DNA of 33,712 nucleotides from Acidobacteriota bacterium (lineage in GTDB: Bacteria > Actinomycetota > Actinomycetes > Actinomycetales > Microbacteriaceae), in contig JABBOB010000030.1 of assembly GCA_019352055.1 (NCBI GenBank), forward strand, positions 1-33,712, in the 5' to 3' direction. Positions 25,012 through 32,801 of the stretch are shown piece by piece. The translations under genes and the position numbers were made by a program. The stretch's first letter is position 1; the number at the start of each line of letters is the position of its first letter. The notes under the pieces are model-generated. The model was not told the origin of the DNA. It searched no databases and saw only the letters and a program-made list of their open reading frames with translations.

Positions 25012-26052
25012 ATGCACTGCACCCTGGTCCCGCCCTACATCCTCCAGGCGCTCTCGCGCCATGCGGACCCCGCCGTCCGCGATGCGGCGATCTCCACCCT
25101 CGGCTTCGACAAGACCTTCGCGGTGAACCGGATGATCGGCGACCGGACGCTGCGCCAGGCACGCCTCGCTGCCCCGGCGGCGGCGGCGCGCCTCCATCGC
25201 CTGATCCACGACGCGCACGGCCAGGAGACGCTGCCCGGCGAGCTCGTGCGCAGCGAAGGGGATGCGGCGAGCGCCGACGTGGCCGTCAACGAGGCGTACG
25301 ACGGCCTCGGCGACACCTGGACGCTCTACGAGGACGTCTACCGGCGGAACTCCATCGACGACGCCGGCATGGACCTCTCCGGCACCGTGCATTTCTCGCA
25401 GCAGTACGACAACGCGTACTGGGACGGCGAGCAGATGGTGTTCGGCGACGGCGACGGCGTGCTCTTCAACCGGTTCACGATCTCGGTCGACGTGATCGGC
25501 CACGAGCTGACCCACGGCGTCACCGGGGCGACGGCGGATCTCGCCTACCAGAACCAGTCGGGTGCCTTGAACGAGTCGATCTCGGACGTGTTCGGCTCCC
25601 TGGTGAAGCAGTACGCGCTGAAGCAGAGCGCTGCGGAGGCGGACTGGCTGATCGGCGCGGGCCTGCTCGCGAAGGGCGTCCACGGCGTGGCCCTGCGCTC
25701 GATGAAGGCGCCGGGCACCGCGTACGACGACCCGCAGCTCGGCGGGAAGGACCCGCAGCCGGCCCACGTCGAGGACTACGTGCGGACGACGAGCGACAAC
25801 GGCGGCGTGCACACGAACTCCGGCATCCCGAACCACGCGTTCTACCTCGCGGCGACCGGCCTCGGCGGCAACGCATGGGAGCAGGCGGGGCACGTCTGGT
25901 ACACCGCGCTCACCGGCGGCGACCTGCCGTCGACGGCGACCTTCGCGCAGTTCGCCCAGCTGACGGCGACGACCGCGGGCACGCTCTACGGCGCCGCCGC
26001 CAAGACGGCGGTGGCCGAGGCGTGGTCCGGCGTCGGGATCCCCACGACATGA
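25012..26052 (+). CDS. M4 family (thermolysin-like) metalloprotease, protealysin type
   Basis: A 346-residue zinc metalloprotease. The N-terminus has no Sec signal. It is a short propeptide starting MHCTLVPPYILQAL, the PPY-type motif with a nearby Cys typical of protealysin-like precursors. The catalytic domain shows the HELTH zinc site (His164, Glu165, His168), NESISDVFG with the third zinc ligand Glu188, and VHTNSGIPNHAFY with His267. AYWDGEQMVFGDGDG is the usual pre-zinc block. GAGGAG precedes the ATG at 25012. The gene overlaps the emfourin-like gene by 4 nt. Protealysins act inside the cell or are released by unknown routes; the target here is unknown. Confidence 0.93.
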   Translation: MHCTLVPPYILQALSRHADPAVRDAAISTLGFDKTFAVNRMIGDRTLRQARLAAPAAAARLHRLIHDAHGQETLPGELVRSEGDAASADVAVNEAYDGLGDTWTLYEDVYRRNSIDDAGMDLSGTVHFSQQYDNAYWDGEQMVFGDGDGVLFNRFTISVDVIGHELTHGVTGATADLAYQNQSGALNESISDVFGSLVKQYALKQSAAEADWLIGAGLLAKGVHGVALRSMKAPGTAYDDPQLGGKDPQPAHVEDYVRTTSDNGGVHTNSGIPNHAFYLAATGLGGNAWEQAGHVWYTALTGGDLPSTATFAQFAQLTATTAGTLYGAAAKTAVAEAWSGVGIPTT

Positions 26053-26309
26053 GCGTGCAGCGCGTCATCGTGACGCGGACCGGTGGATTCGCCGGGATCA
26101 CCGTGACGACGGAGGTGGGCGACCCGGCGGACGCGCAGCGGCTCACGGAGGCGGTCCGCGGCGCGGTGGACCGGCCTCCCGGCCAGCGGCGAGACGACTT
26201 CGTCTACGAGTTCGCCATCGTCACCGAGTCCTCGACCGATCGGGTGCGCCTGACCGGCGCGCAGCTGCCGGCGGAGGCGCGAGCCCTCCTGGCCGAGCGC
26301 CACCCCTGA
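26049..26309 (+). CDS. Emfourin-like inhibitor of the M4 protease
   Basis: An 86-residue protein (MSVQRVIVTRTGGFAGITVT at the start). The RTGGFAGI front, the middle DDFVYEFAI strand and the LPAEARALL end match my memory of emfourin, the protealysin inhibitor of Serratia, which binds the protease active-site region. Its ATG overlaps the protease TGA by 4 nt, so the enzyme and its inhibitor are made in a fixed ratio. No signal peptide is present, in line with the protease lacking one. The family call is from pattern and context rather than a search. Confidence 0.82.
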   Translation: MSVQRVIVTRTGGFAGITVTTEVGDPADAQRLTEAVRGAVDRPPGQRRDDFVYEFAIVTESSTDRVRLTGAQLPAEARALLAERHP

Positions 26310-26339
26310 CTCCGCTCGCGCACGGTGCGTCAGCGGGAG
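26310..26339. terminator. Hairpin between the convergent emfourin and GH81 genes
   Basis: CTCCGCT (26310-26316) pairs with AGCGG-G-AG (26332-26339) with one bulged base. It straddles the GH81 stop codon, so it is a plausible but imperfect shared terminator. Confidence 0.35.
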
Positions 26340-28318
26340 AGGATCCAGGCCGCCGCGTAGGCCTTGGAGTTCGCGCTGTCGATCTCCTTCGCCGGGAGCG
26401 CCGCCAACGCTCGCAGCGCAGCCGACTTCGAGCCTCCGGCGAGCACCTCGTCCATCAGCAGGTAGTCGGCGAAGAGGCCGGTCTTCGAGGCGCGCGCCTC
26501 CGCGAGGTCGGCACGCATCGACGTCCGGGAGGTGCGGAGGTAGTCGGCCGCGGGGCTCATCGGGATCAGCTGGATGGCGAGCTTCGCCGCCGGGTCCGCG
26601 CTGAACCAGGTGGCGCTGTCGCGCTTGCCGCCCCAGACCAGCGACACGAACGAGTGCTGGAAGCCGGGGAACGCGCGCAGGTCGGGGGCGAGCCAGAAGG
26701 CCTTCGCGGCGGCGGCCTCGTTGGCGAGCAACCAGTCCGCGGTCGAGCGGACGTCGGTCCTCCCCCGCACCTGCGCCCAGAGCGCGAGGCCGTTCCAGGC
26801 GTTCACGGCCTCGGAGGTGGACTCCTGGTTGTTCCCGTCGGCGAACGGGGAGTACCCGCTGGCCCAGGAGTGCCCGGCCCACGGGTCGTAGACCCTGAGC
26901 GCCGGCAGCCCCTGCTGCGCGGTCGGTGACGCGATGTCCGCGGCGAGCAGGTCGATGACCGGGCCGATCCGCTTCCCGAGCGACGGCTGGTCGGCGACGG
27001 CCACCGCGGCTGCGTAGAGGAAGTAGCCGTAGTGGAAGTGGTGGTCGTTGAACTGGTCGCTGCCGTATGAGGCCTGCAGCCCGACGATGCCGCCGATGCG
27101 CTCGTCGTGGACGAAGCAGTGCACCGCGCGGGTGCGGCATCCGTCCGCCTGCGTCCACTCGAGCAGTGCGGCGTCGAGCCGCTTGCGCGCATCGGCCGCG
27201 GCGGTCGGTGCATGCGCGGCCTTCGCGACGGTGAGGAGGTTCGCGAGCCGGTACAGCCACTTGCCGCCGGCGTAGGTGTCCGCGGGCTCGGCGGGGGTCG
27301 CACCGAGGTCGCGGGTCAGCTGCGCGCGGATCGCGGACAGCTGCGCGGCTGAGGCGCCGCCGAGGTCCACGGAGTCGGAGGGGCGGACCGCGGCGACGTG
27401 GGAGGTGATCGTGCGGCCGGTGCAGAGCGACAGCGTGCCCAGCGAGGACAGCACGCTGCCTGCACGGCAGCCCGCTCCCCCGGACTGCTGCACCGCGTTC
27501 GCGGCGAGCACCGTCGGCCGGTTCCCCGTCGTGCGGTAGCTGAGGCGGGTCACCTGTCGCGCCCCTGACGTCGAGTGCTGCACGGTCGATCCGGTCACCA
27601 CGCCGTCCGCCCCGGCCGCGAGGGTGCTCGCGGAGACGCCGGAGGGGATCGCCCAGAGCACGGCGCGCTGGCCCGCGGCGAGCCGCAGGCCGGTGCCGGA
27701 CACCGCGCCGGCCGGTGCCTTCACGGCGTAGGTGGTGCCTCCGATCACGGCCTGCTCGATGCCGCCGGTCCCGGCCGTCAGCGGGGCCGTGAAGCTGGCG
27801 GACATCGCGCGCCGGGCGGTCACCGCGACGTAGGGCCACCCCTCCGCGGCGAGGACGTCGGCGTCCCCGAACCGGCTCGTGACGGTGAGAGCGTCGTAGT
27901 GCGCGACCTGCAGTGCTGCGCCGCCGAACCGCACCCCGAGCCCCGCGACCGCGGAGCCGAAGATCGTGTTGGCGGTCGCGACCGGTCGCGGCAGCCCGAT
28001 CGAGAAGCCGTGGCTGGTCGCGCTGTACGACAGCGGCATGGGGAAGACGGGCTGCGGTGTCGCACCGAACACGAGCCCGGAGAACCAGCGGTTCGTGGGG
28101 ACCGGCAGGCCTGCCGCGAGGCGGGAGGGGCGCTGCTGCGCGCTCGCGGACGGCAGCGTGCCGAGCGCGGCGGTCAGCGATCCGGCGGCGGGCGCACTGG
28201 CCGAGGCCGCGTTCGCCGGTGCGGCCCGGTGCACGGTGGGGGTGCAGCCCGCGAGCAGCGCGGCGACGACCGCCGCTGCCGCGACGACCGCGGACCGGCG
28301 GCCGCGCCCGAAGGTCAC
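26330..28318 (-). CDS. GH81 endo-beta-1,3-glucanase, lipoprotein
   Basis: A 662-residue extracellular lipoprotein. The signal ends in ALLAGC, with lipobox Cys25. The mature protein has the two-part GH81 build. An N-terminal beta-rich domain starts VPTNRWFSGLVFGATPQPVF and includes MPLSYSATSHGFSIGLP. An alpha/alpha-barrel part follows with NDHHFHYGYFLYAAA (candidate catalytic Asp425), DPWAGHSWASGYSPFADGNN, and QESTSEAVNAWNGLALWA (candidate Glu499 and Glu503). GH81 enzymes cut beta-1,3-glucan internally with inversion. The GTG start overlaps the adaptor gene stop by 4 nt, so it is the third gene of the synthase operon. There it would occupy the place of the BcsZ cellulase in cellulose operons. 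Confidence 0.93.
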   Translation of the reverse strand: MTFGRGRRSAVVAAAAVVAALLAGCTPTVHRAAPANAASASAPAAGSLTAALGTLPSASAQQRPSRLAAGLPVPTNRWFSGLVFGATPQPVFPMPLSYSATSHGFSIGLPRPVATANTIFGSAVAGLGVRFGGAALQVAHYDALTVTSRFGDADVLAAEGWPYVAVTARRAMSASFTAPLTAGTGGIEQAVIGGTTYAVKAPAGAVSGTGLRLAAGQRAVLWAIPSGVSASTLAAGADGVVTGSTVQHSTSGARQVTRLSYRTTGNRPTVLAANAVQQSGGAGCRAGSVLSSLGTLSLCTGRTITSHVAAVRPSDSVDLGGASAAQLSAIRAQLTRDLGATPAEPADTYAGGKWLYRLANLLTVAKAAHAPTAAADARKRLDAALLEWTQADGCRTRAVHCFVHDERIGGIVGLQASYGSDQFNDHHFHYGYFLYAAAVAVADQPSLGKRIGPVIDLLAADIASPTAQQGLPALRVYDPWAGHSWASGYSPFADGNNQESTSEAVNAWNGLALWAQVRGRTDVRSTADWLLANEAAAAKAFWLAPDLRAFPGFQHSFVSLVWGGKRDSATWFSADPAAKLAIQLIPMSPAADYLRTSRTSMRADLAEARASKTGLFADYLLMDEVLAGGSKSAALRALAALPAKEIDSANSKAYAAAWILSR

Positions 28319-29046
28319 AGGCCCACCTTGCGCAGCAGCGCGGTCCCGGCGTCGACGACTCCGGCCAGCGGGCCGTCGTCCCTCAGGTGCACGACCGCGG
28401 TGACGGGTGTGCCCGCCTGGATGAGGCCGCCGTCGCCGTTGTCCACCAGCTGCGTGCTGGTCACGTCGATCTGCGCGACCGCCCGGCTGCCGGCGGTCGA
28501 CACCGAGACGTCGCCGACCCGGCCGGGGACGGTGCGCTGGTCCGGCAGGATCAGGTCCACGGCCGCACCGCGCGCGAGGCGCCCGTAGTCGGTCGGCGTC
28601 AGCGACAGCTTCGCCGACACGGAGAGGGATCCGGCCTTCGCGACGGTCAGCAGCGTGCTGCCCGCCGGCACGAACATGCCGGTCTGGACCTGCAGTCCGT
28701 GGACCGTGCCGTCGACCGCGGACTGGAACTCGATCACGCCCGTCGAGGAGACGGTGTACCCGACCGACTTCGCGGTGACGACCCCCTGGCGGAGGTCGTG
28801 CAGCAGGCTCGCGCTGCGCACCGACACGAGGGCCTCGCCCGCGTGGACGCGCTGCCCCTCCGTGACGAGCACCTGGGTGACCGTGCCGGAGTAGGTGGAC
28901 CCGACCGGGTAGTCGACCGCGGTGATGGACGCGGTGTCGCTCGTGGCGCTGTGCTGCCGCTGGTTGAACACGACGGTGAGCGCCGCGACGAGCACGATGA
29001 CCCCGATCGAGCCGAACAGCAGACGGATGCGGTTGCCCCAGGTCAT
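28315..29046 (-). CDS. HlyD/Alg44-like periplasmic adaptor of the GT2 synthase
   Basis: A 243-residue protein with one N-terminal membrane helix (LLFGSIGVIVLVAALTVVF) and an extracytoplasmic biotinyl-lipoyl-like hairpin domain. The two half-motifs are GTVTQVLVTEGQRVHAGEAL and DGTVHGLQVQTGMFVPAGST, followed by a beta-barrel region with ARGAAVDLILPDQRTVPGRV. This is the membrane-fusion protein layout seen in the C-terminal part of Alg44 and in HlyD proteins. No PilZ domain is present, so c-di-GMP control is not indicated. It is coupled by 4-nt overlaps to the synthase on one side and GH81 on the other. It probably assists glucan translocation through the wall. Confidence 0.82.
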   Translation of the reverse strand: MTWGNRIRLLFGSIGVIVLVAALTVVFNQRQHSATSDTASITAVDYPVGSTYSGTVTQVLVTEGQRVHAGEALVSVRSASLLHDLRQGVVTAKSVGYTVSSTGVIEFQSAVDGTVHGLQVQTGMFVPAGSTLLTVAKAGSLSVSAKLSLTPTDYGRLARGAAVDLILPDQRTVPGRVGDVSVSTAGSRAVAQIDVTSTQLVDNGDGGLIQAGTPVTAVVHLRDDGPLAGVVDAGTALLRKVGL

Positions 29047-30755
29047 GCGACACCCGCCATCCGGTCGTCGGTCTCGGCTTCGAAGGCGGGGACCGCCGAC
29101 AGCTCCATCGCGGCGGTGGGCACGCGGGTGAGGCGGCGGGCGACCCGCGCCTCCCGCTTCATCCGGCTGTGCTCCCGCGCAGCGAAGCCGATGAAGGAAC
29201 CGATGATCAGGGAGTTCGTGATGTTCCAGGCGGAGGCGAGCGTGAAGACGCCGTTGTCCATGTCCCGCCAGACGCCGACGACGCTGGTCAGCGCGAGGAA
29301 CAGGAACGTGAGCATCTGCGGCACGATGTAGTTGAAGGGCGACGACGCCTTGCCTGCCGCGCCGGTGGCGCTCCAGGCGGTCTTCCGGCCCGTGAGCACG
29401 TTGCTGATCGCCTTCAGGTAGATCGGGAACGAGCAGGCGGAGAGCAGCAGCGTCTCGATCCGGAACGAGCCGACCGCGTAGAACGCGAGGCCGATCTGCA
29501 GCCCGTAGAACCCGGCGTAGTAGAGCGCCCAGGTCAGCGGCGTGATGTCGAGGTTCATCGGGCGGAGGTCGAGGAAGATCTCGAGCGGCGGCACCAGCAG
29601 CAGCAGCGCGGTGGCGATGCCCGTCAGGTAGTGCGTCGCCGTGGCGAAGTACTGCAGCCGCTGGTCGAGGGTGAGGCGGCGGCGGAAGCCGAACGGGTTG
29701 TGGGTGAGCAGGATCTCGAACCCGCCCGTCGCCCAGCGCAGCTGCTGCTTCGAGTAGGCGGCGATCGTCTCGGGCGCGTCGCCGACGGCGAGGATCTCGG
29801 GGAGGAAGACGCTGCGCCAACCGCGCTCGTGGAGACGGAGGGAGGTCCAGACGTCCTCCGACTTCGACGCCGTGTACATGCCGCCCACGTCCTCGATGGC
29901 CGTGCGCCGGAACATCACGTTCGTGCCCACGCAGAAGGCCGCGTTGAAGCGGTTCCGGCCGGGCTGGATGAGCTTGTAGAACACGGTCTGCATGTAGGCG
30001 GCGCCGCGGCTGATGAAGTTCGTCAGGTTGCCGTACGCCTGCGGGGTCTGCACGAACGCGACGCTGCGTCGGGAGAAGAACGGCAGCGTCTCGACCAGGA
30101 ACTCGGGGGACGCGACGAAGTCGGCGTCGAGGATGACGAAGAACTGACCCGTCGTCCTGGCGAGCGCCGCGTTCACGTTGCCGGCCTTCGCGTGGTCGCG
30201 GGCGGGGCGCCGGAAGTAGTGGGCGCCGCTGGCTCGGGCGAGGCGGCGCACCTCGTCGGACTGGCCGTCGTCGAGCACGTAGGTGCGGTGCCGGCCGTGC
30301 ATGGCGACCGCGGCCTGCACGGTGCGGCGGATCACGGCCACGTCCTCGCCGTAGGTGGTGATGAAGACGTCGACGTCGACCTGCTCTCCGGCGACACGCA
30401 GCGGCCACCGTCCCGGCTCGCTCTCCAGGCCCGACTGGCGGATGAAGCGGCCGTCGAAGAGCAGCTCCTTCGCGCGGTTGTAGGCGTAGTCCCTCGGGTC
30501 CTGCGAGCCGGCGAGGATCGTCCACATCGACAGCAGCGCGGTGAGGACGAGCACCGATTCGGCGCCGATCACGAGCAGCCAGGGCAGCAGATCGCCGCGG
30601 TTGGCGGGGTTCAGCAGGAACGAGCCGTACGCCACGATGCCGAGCACGCCCAGCAGGACGAACAGCACCATCGTCGGCGATTGCGCGGTTGCGGACTCGT
30701 TCGTGCGTCCGAGGACTCCGGCGGTGTGTCGATTCGTCTTGGCGCGTCTGGGCAT
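29043..30755 (-). CDS. Processive GT2 beta-glycan synthase (cellulose/curdlan synthase type)
   Basis: A 570-residue membrane synthase. Two N-terminal helices (MVLFVLLGVLGIVAYGSFLL and LLVIGAESVLVLTALL) precede the GT2 domain, which has Asp162-Asp163 (YVLDDG), the DxD at 210-212 (LDADF), the acceptor-binding Asp301 (KSEDVW) and QQLRW at 337-341. KSEDVWTSLRLHERGWRS and TGGFEILLTHNP are typical of BcsA-like enzymes. About five more helices follow. There is no PilZ domain. The sequence alone cannot tell beta-1,4 from beta-1,3 linkage; the GH81 partner favours beta-1,3. The ATG at 30755 has a GGAG about 12 nt upstream. It heads a three-gene coupled operon. Confidence 0.92.
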   Translation of the reverse strand: MPRRAKTNRHTAGVLGRTNESATAQSPTMVLFVLLGVLGIVAYGSFLLNPANRGDLLPWLLVIGAESVLVLTALLSMWTILAGSQDPRDYAYNRAKELLFDGRFIRQSGLESEPGRWPLRVAGEQVDVDVFITTYGEDVAVIRRTVQAAVAMHGRHRTYVLDDGQSDEVRRLARASGAHYFRRPARDHAKAGNVNAALARTTGQFFVILDADFVASPEFLVETLPFFSRRSVAFVQTPQAYGNLTNFISRGAAYMQTVFYKLIQPGRNRFNAAFCVGTNVMFRRTAIEDVGGMYTASKSEDVWTSLRLHERGWRSVFLPEILAVGDAPETIAAYSKQQLRWATGGFEILLTHNPFGFRRRLTLDQRLQYFATATHYLTGIATALLLLVPPLEIFLDLRPMNLDITPLTWALYYAGFYGLQIGLAFYAVGSFRIETLLLSACSFPIYLKAISNVLTGRKTAWSATGAAGKASSPFNYIVPQMLTFLFLALTSVVGVWRDMDNGVFTLASAWNITNSLIIGSFIGFAAREHSRMKREARVARRLTRVPTAAMELSAVPAFEAETDDRMAGVA

Positions 30756-30855
30756 GTCGCGTCGGTCTCCTCGGGTGCATGCAGGCGGAGTCCGACACCA
30801 CGGCCGTCCCCCGCCGGCGTTGGCGTGATGCTCGTCCCACCCGGAGGCGGAACGA

Positions 30856-30870
30856 CCCCCAGTGTGGGGG
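30856..30870. promoter_or_regulatory. C-tract/G-tract palindrome, copy 4
   Basis: CCCCCA (30856-30861) and TGGGGG (30865-30870) enclose GTG. It lies 100 nt upstream of the GT2 synthase start. The centre differs from GTTC, so it is the most divergent of the five copies. Confidence 0.5.
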
Positions 30871-30893
30871 GATGCCCGGGAAAACCCAGGCAG

Positions 30894-30918
30894 CGACACG
30901 CGAATCACCGGCGTGTCG
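30894..30918. promoter_or_regulatory. Inverted repeat CGACACGC / GCGTGTCG upstream of the synthase operon
   Basis: Perfect 8-base arms (30894-30901 and 30911-30918) with a 9-nt spacer, extended by one wobble and one A-T pair on the outside. It lies 138 nt upstream of the synthase start and beyond the HNH-gene terminator, so an operator for the operon is more likely than a second terminator. Confidence 0.45.
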
Positions 30919-30967
30919 TTCCCGCGGATCAGCGCGGTTTCATGCATGCAGGTTGTTGCCAGGTGAG

Positions 30968-30993
30968 GCGTGCCATCGCGAGGCGTGGCACGC
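30968..30993 (-). terminator. Hairpin terminator of the DUF222/HNH gene
   Basis: Perfect 8-bp stem GCGTGCCA (30968-30975) with TGGCACGC (30986-30993) and a 10-nt loop. It begins 24 nt past the stop at 31018. There is no T-run. Confidence 0.6.
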
Positions 30994-31017
30994 GCGAGCC
31001 GCCGCTCACCGCTCGAA

Positions 31018-32395
31018 TCAGCCGGCGAGGTCGATGGGTGGGATGCGTCCGCCGGGTCGTCGGGTGCCGGTGGGGTCGATCCAGGGTGGTGGGGTCCACC
31101 ACCACCGCCCATCGTCGCGTTCGAGTCGCCACCCCTGGGCGTCGAGGAGCAGGTGGCACCGCCAGCACAGCAGCACACCGTTGTCGAGCGAGGTGGCGCC
31201 GTAGCCGGCGGGTCGGATGTGCGCCCCGTCGCACCAGGACGGTGGGGCGTCGCAGCCGGGCCCGGCACAGCCGCCGTCCCGGACCGCCATCGCTCTGCGT
31301 TGGGCTTCGCTGAAGAACCGCCGCCCCATCCCCAGATCCAACGGTTGCCCCTTCCCGCCGAGGACGACGGGGATGATCTCCGCGTCCGCGGCCAGCATCC
31401 GGGCGACCGAGGCCGGGATCTCGGATCCGCAGTCCGGCAGCTGCGCCATCCCCAACCCGGACTTCAGGGCCTCGAGGGTCATGGTGACCAGCAGGGTGAC
31501 CGCGGTGCCGCCGACCTGCCCGTCGTCCACCTCGAGCGCCTTCTTCGCCAGCAGACGGACCCCGTCCACCCGCCGCTGCGCCAGCGGACGCCGATCCGCG
31601 GTCCCGGCATCCGGTCCGGGCTCATCGGGCGTGGACAGCAGCGACCGTCCGATCGCCGTGTTCGCGTCCACCGCGGTCTTCAGGAACCCGTCCGTCACCG
31701 CGTCGAGGTCCAGCACCCACCGGAACAACCCGTTGCAGCTCCCGCCGGGTGACCGTCCGGGTCGGGGCGGGTGCGTCCGGACGGGGTGCGCCACCGTCGG
31801 GGTGCGCCATCGCGGGGACCTGCTTGAGCCGACCCAGCAGGTCGTCCGCGCCCCACCCTTCCGCGGCGGTCTCGAGCAGCGTCGCCTCCAGGGCGTCGAG
31901 CTCGAAGTGCGCCGACCCCGGCGCCCCCTGGCCCAACGCCCGCCGCATCCCGGCCGCGACCTCCGGATCGAGCAACCCGCACGCGAACGCGGACGCGATC
32001 CGCGGACACACCGCACGCATCACCGCACCCGAGATCGACTCCCGGCACCGGAACGCCACACCCGAGGCGACCATCGTCCCGGCCTGCGCCCTGGGTATCC
32101 CGGCCACCTGCGCGACGAGGTTCGCCGCAGAACCGGCACCCATCCTCCGGGCGAGCGAGTCATCCCTGGACTCGGACCGGCGGGCGATCTCCCCCGCGAG
32201 GCGGGTCAGCTCCGCCTCCACCAGGCGCCGCAACCGGGCCAGCGACGCGGTCGCCTCCAGCAGTTCCTCATCGCCCGCCGACCGGATCGGCCCTTCCGAC
32301 GAGACCCCCTCGAACCGACCACCCGCGGACACCCGATCGAACCGGTGCACGTACTCGCCCGCCTGCTCCAGCAGGGCTCCCGCGGTCCGGCTCAT
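31018..32395 (-). pseudogene. DUF222/HNH endonuclease-domain gene with an internal frameshift
   Basis: Together the two halves make a typical 13E12-type DUF222 protein with a C-terminal HNH motif, of about 458 residues. The 5' part reads from the ATG at 32395 (MSRTAGALLEQAGEYVHRFD) through DDSLARRMGAGSAANLVAQV to TRTVTRRELQ. The frame then breaks near 31731-31745. The next frame continues with the expected NGLFRWVLDLDAVTDGFLKT and runs to the stop at 31018. The HNH region reads CDGAHIRPAGYGATSLDNGV, then LLCWRCHLLLD. Compared with canonical copies, one histidine of the HH pair and the last H are replaced. Either a one-base change has inactivated the gene or there is a sequencing error. These genes are multicopy in many actinobacteria; their role is unknown. 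Confidence 0.8.
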
Positions 32396-32449
32396 ACCCA
32401 CATCCGAGTACGCGCCACCGACGCTGGTTACCTTCCAGGACCAGGTGTT

Positions 32450-32464
32450 TTCCGTCCGACGGAA
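32450..32464. promoter_or_regulatory. Perfect palindrome TTCCGTC-C-GACGGAA
   Basis: Seven-base arms around a single C, 55 nt upstream of the HNH gene start. The core CCGTC-N-GACGG also occurs at 2281-2291 upstream of the DUF4397 gene. It is a candidate operator. Confidence 0.4.
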
Positions 32465-32761
32465 GGCGCGCCGCAATAGCTCCCCCGAGTCGCGCGTGCG
32501 TTCTTGAGCGACAGGAATTCGAGGCCTTCTCCGCGCCGACCTCGACCACCGGAGCACGGTGACCGCGACCGGCGGCCCGGCAGTGGATCGACAGACGGGA
32601 ACAGAAGAGCACCGGAGAGTCGGCCGACGAAGGTCGAGCACTGCGGACAAGCAGCGCGATCGAGGGGGGTCGCGTGTACCGGCGCGTCCCGCGATCACTT
32701 CGGCGCCACGCCGTGTCGCTCCCGGGCTGATACCACCTCCGGCCGCATCCTGATGACCAGA

Positions 32762-32777
32762 CCCCCTCGTTCGGGGG
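32762..32777. promoter_or_regulatory. C-tract/G-tract palindrome, copy 5
   Basis: CCCCC (32762-32766), TCGTTC, GGGGG (32773-32777). It lies 24 nt upstream of the GTG of the phosphatase-like gene, so if the TGATAC at 32728 is the -10, the hairpin is in the 5' leader of the mRNA. Confidence 0.6.
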
Positions 32778-32801
32778 CCGGGAACCGCATCGGGAGTAGC
32801 C

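Larger units (their letters stand above)
32396..32801. other. Divergent intergenic region, no gene seen
   Basis: These 406 bases lie between the divergent DUF222/HNH gene and the phosphatase-like gene. I see no open frame with coding character. They hold a 15-bp palindrome at 32450-32464, copy 5 of the C/G palindrome at 32762-32777 and a possible -10 (TGATAC, 32728-32733) for the phosphatase-like gene. Confidence 0.5.
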
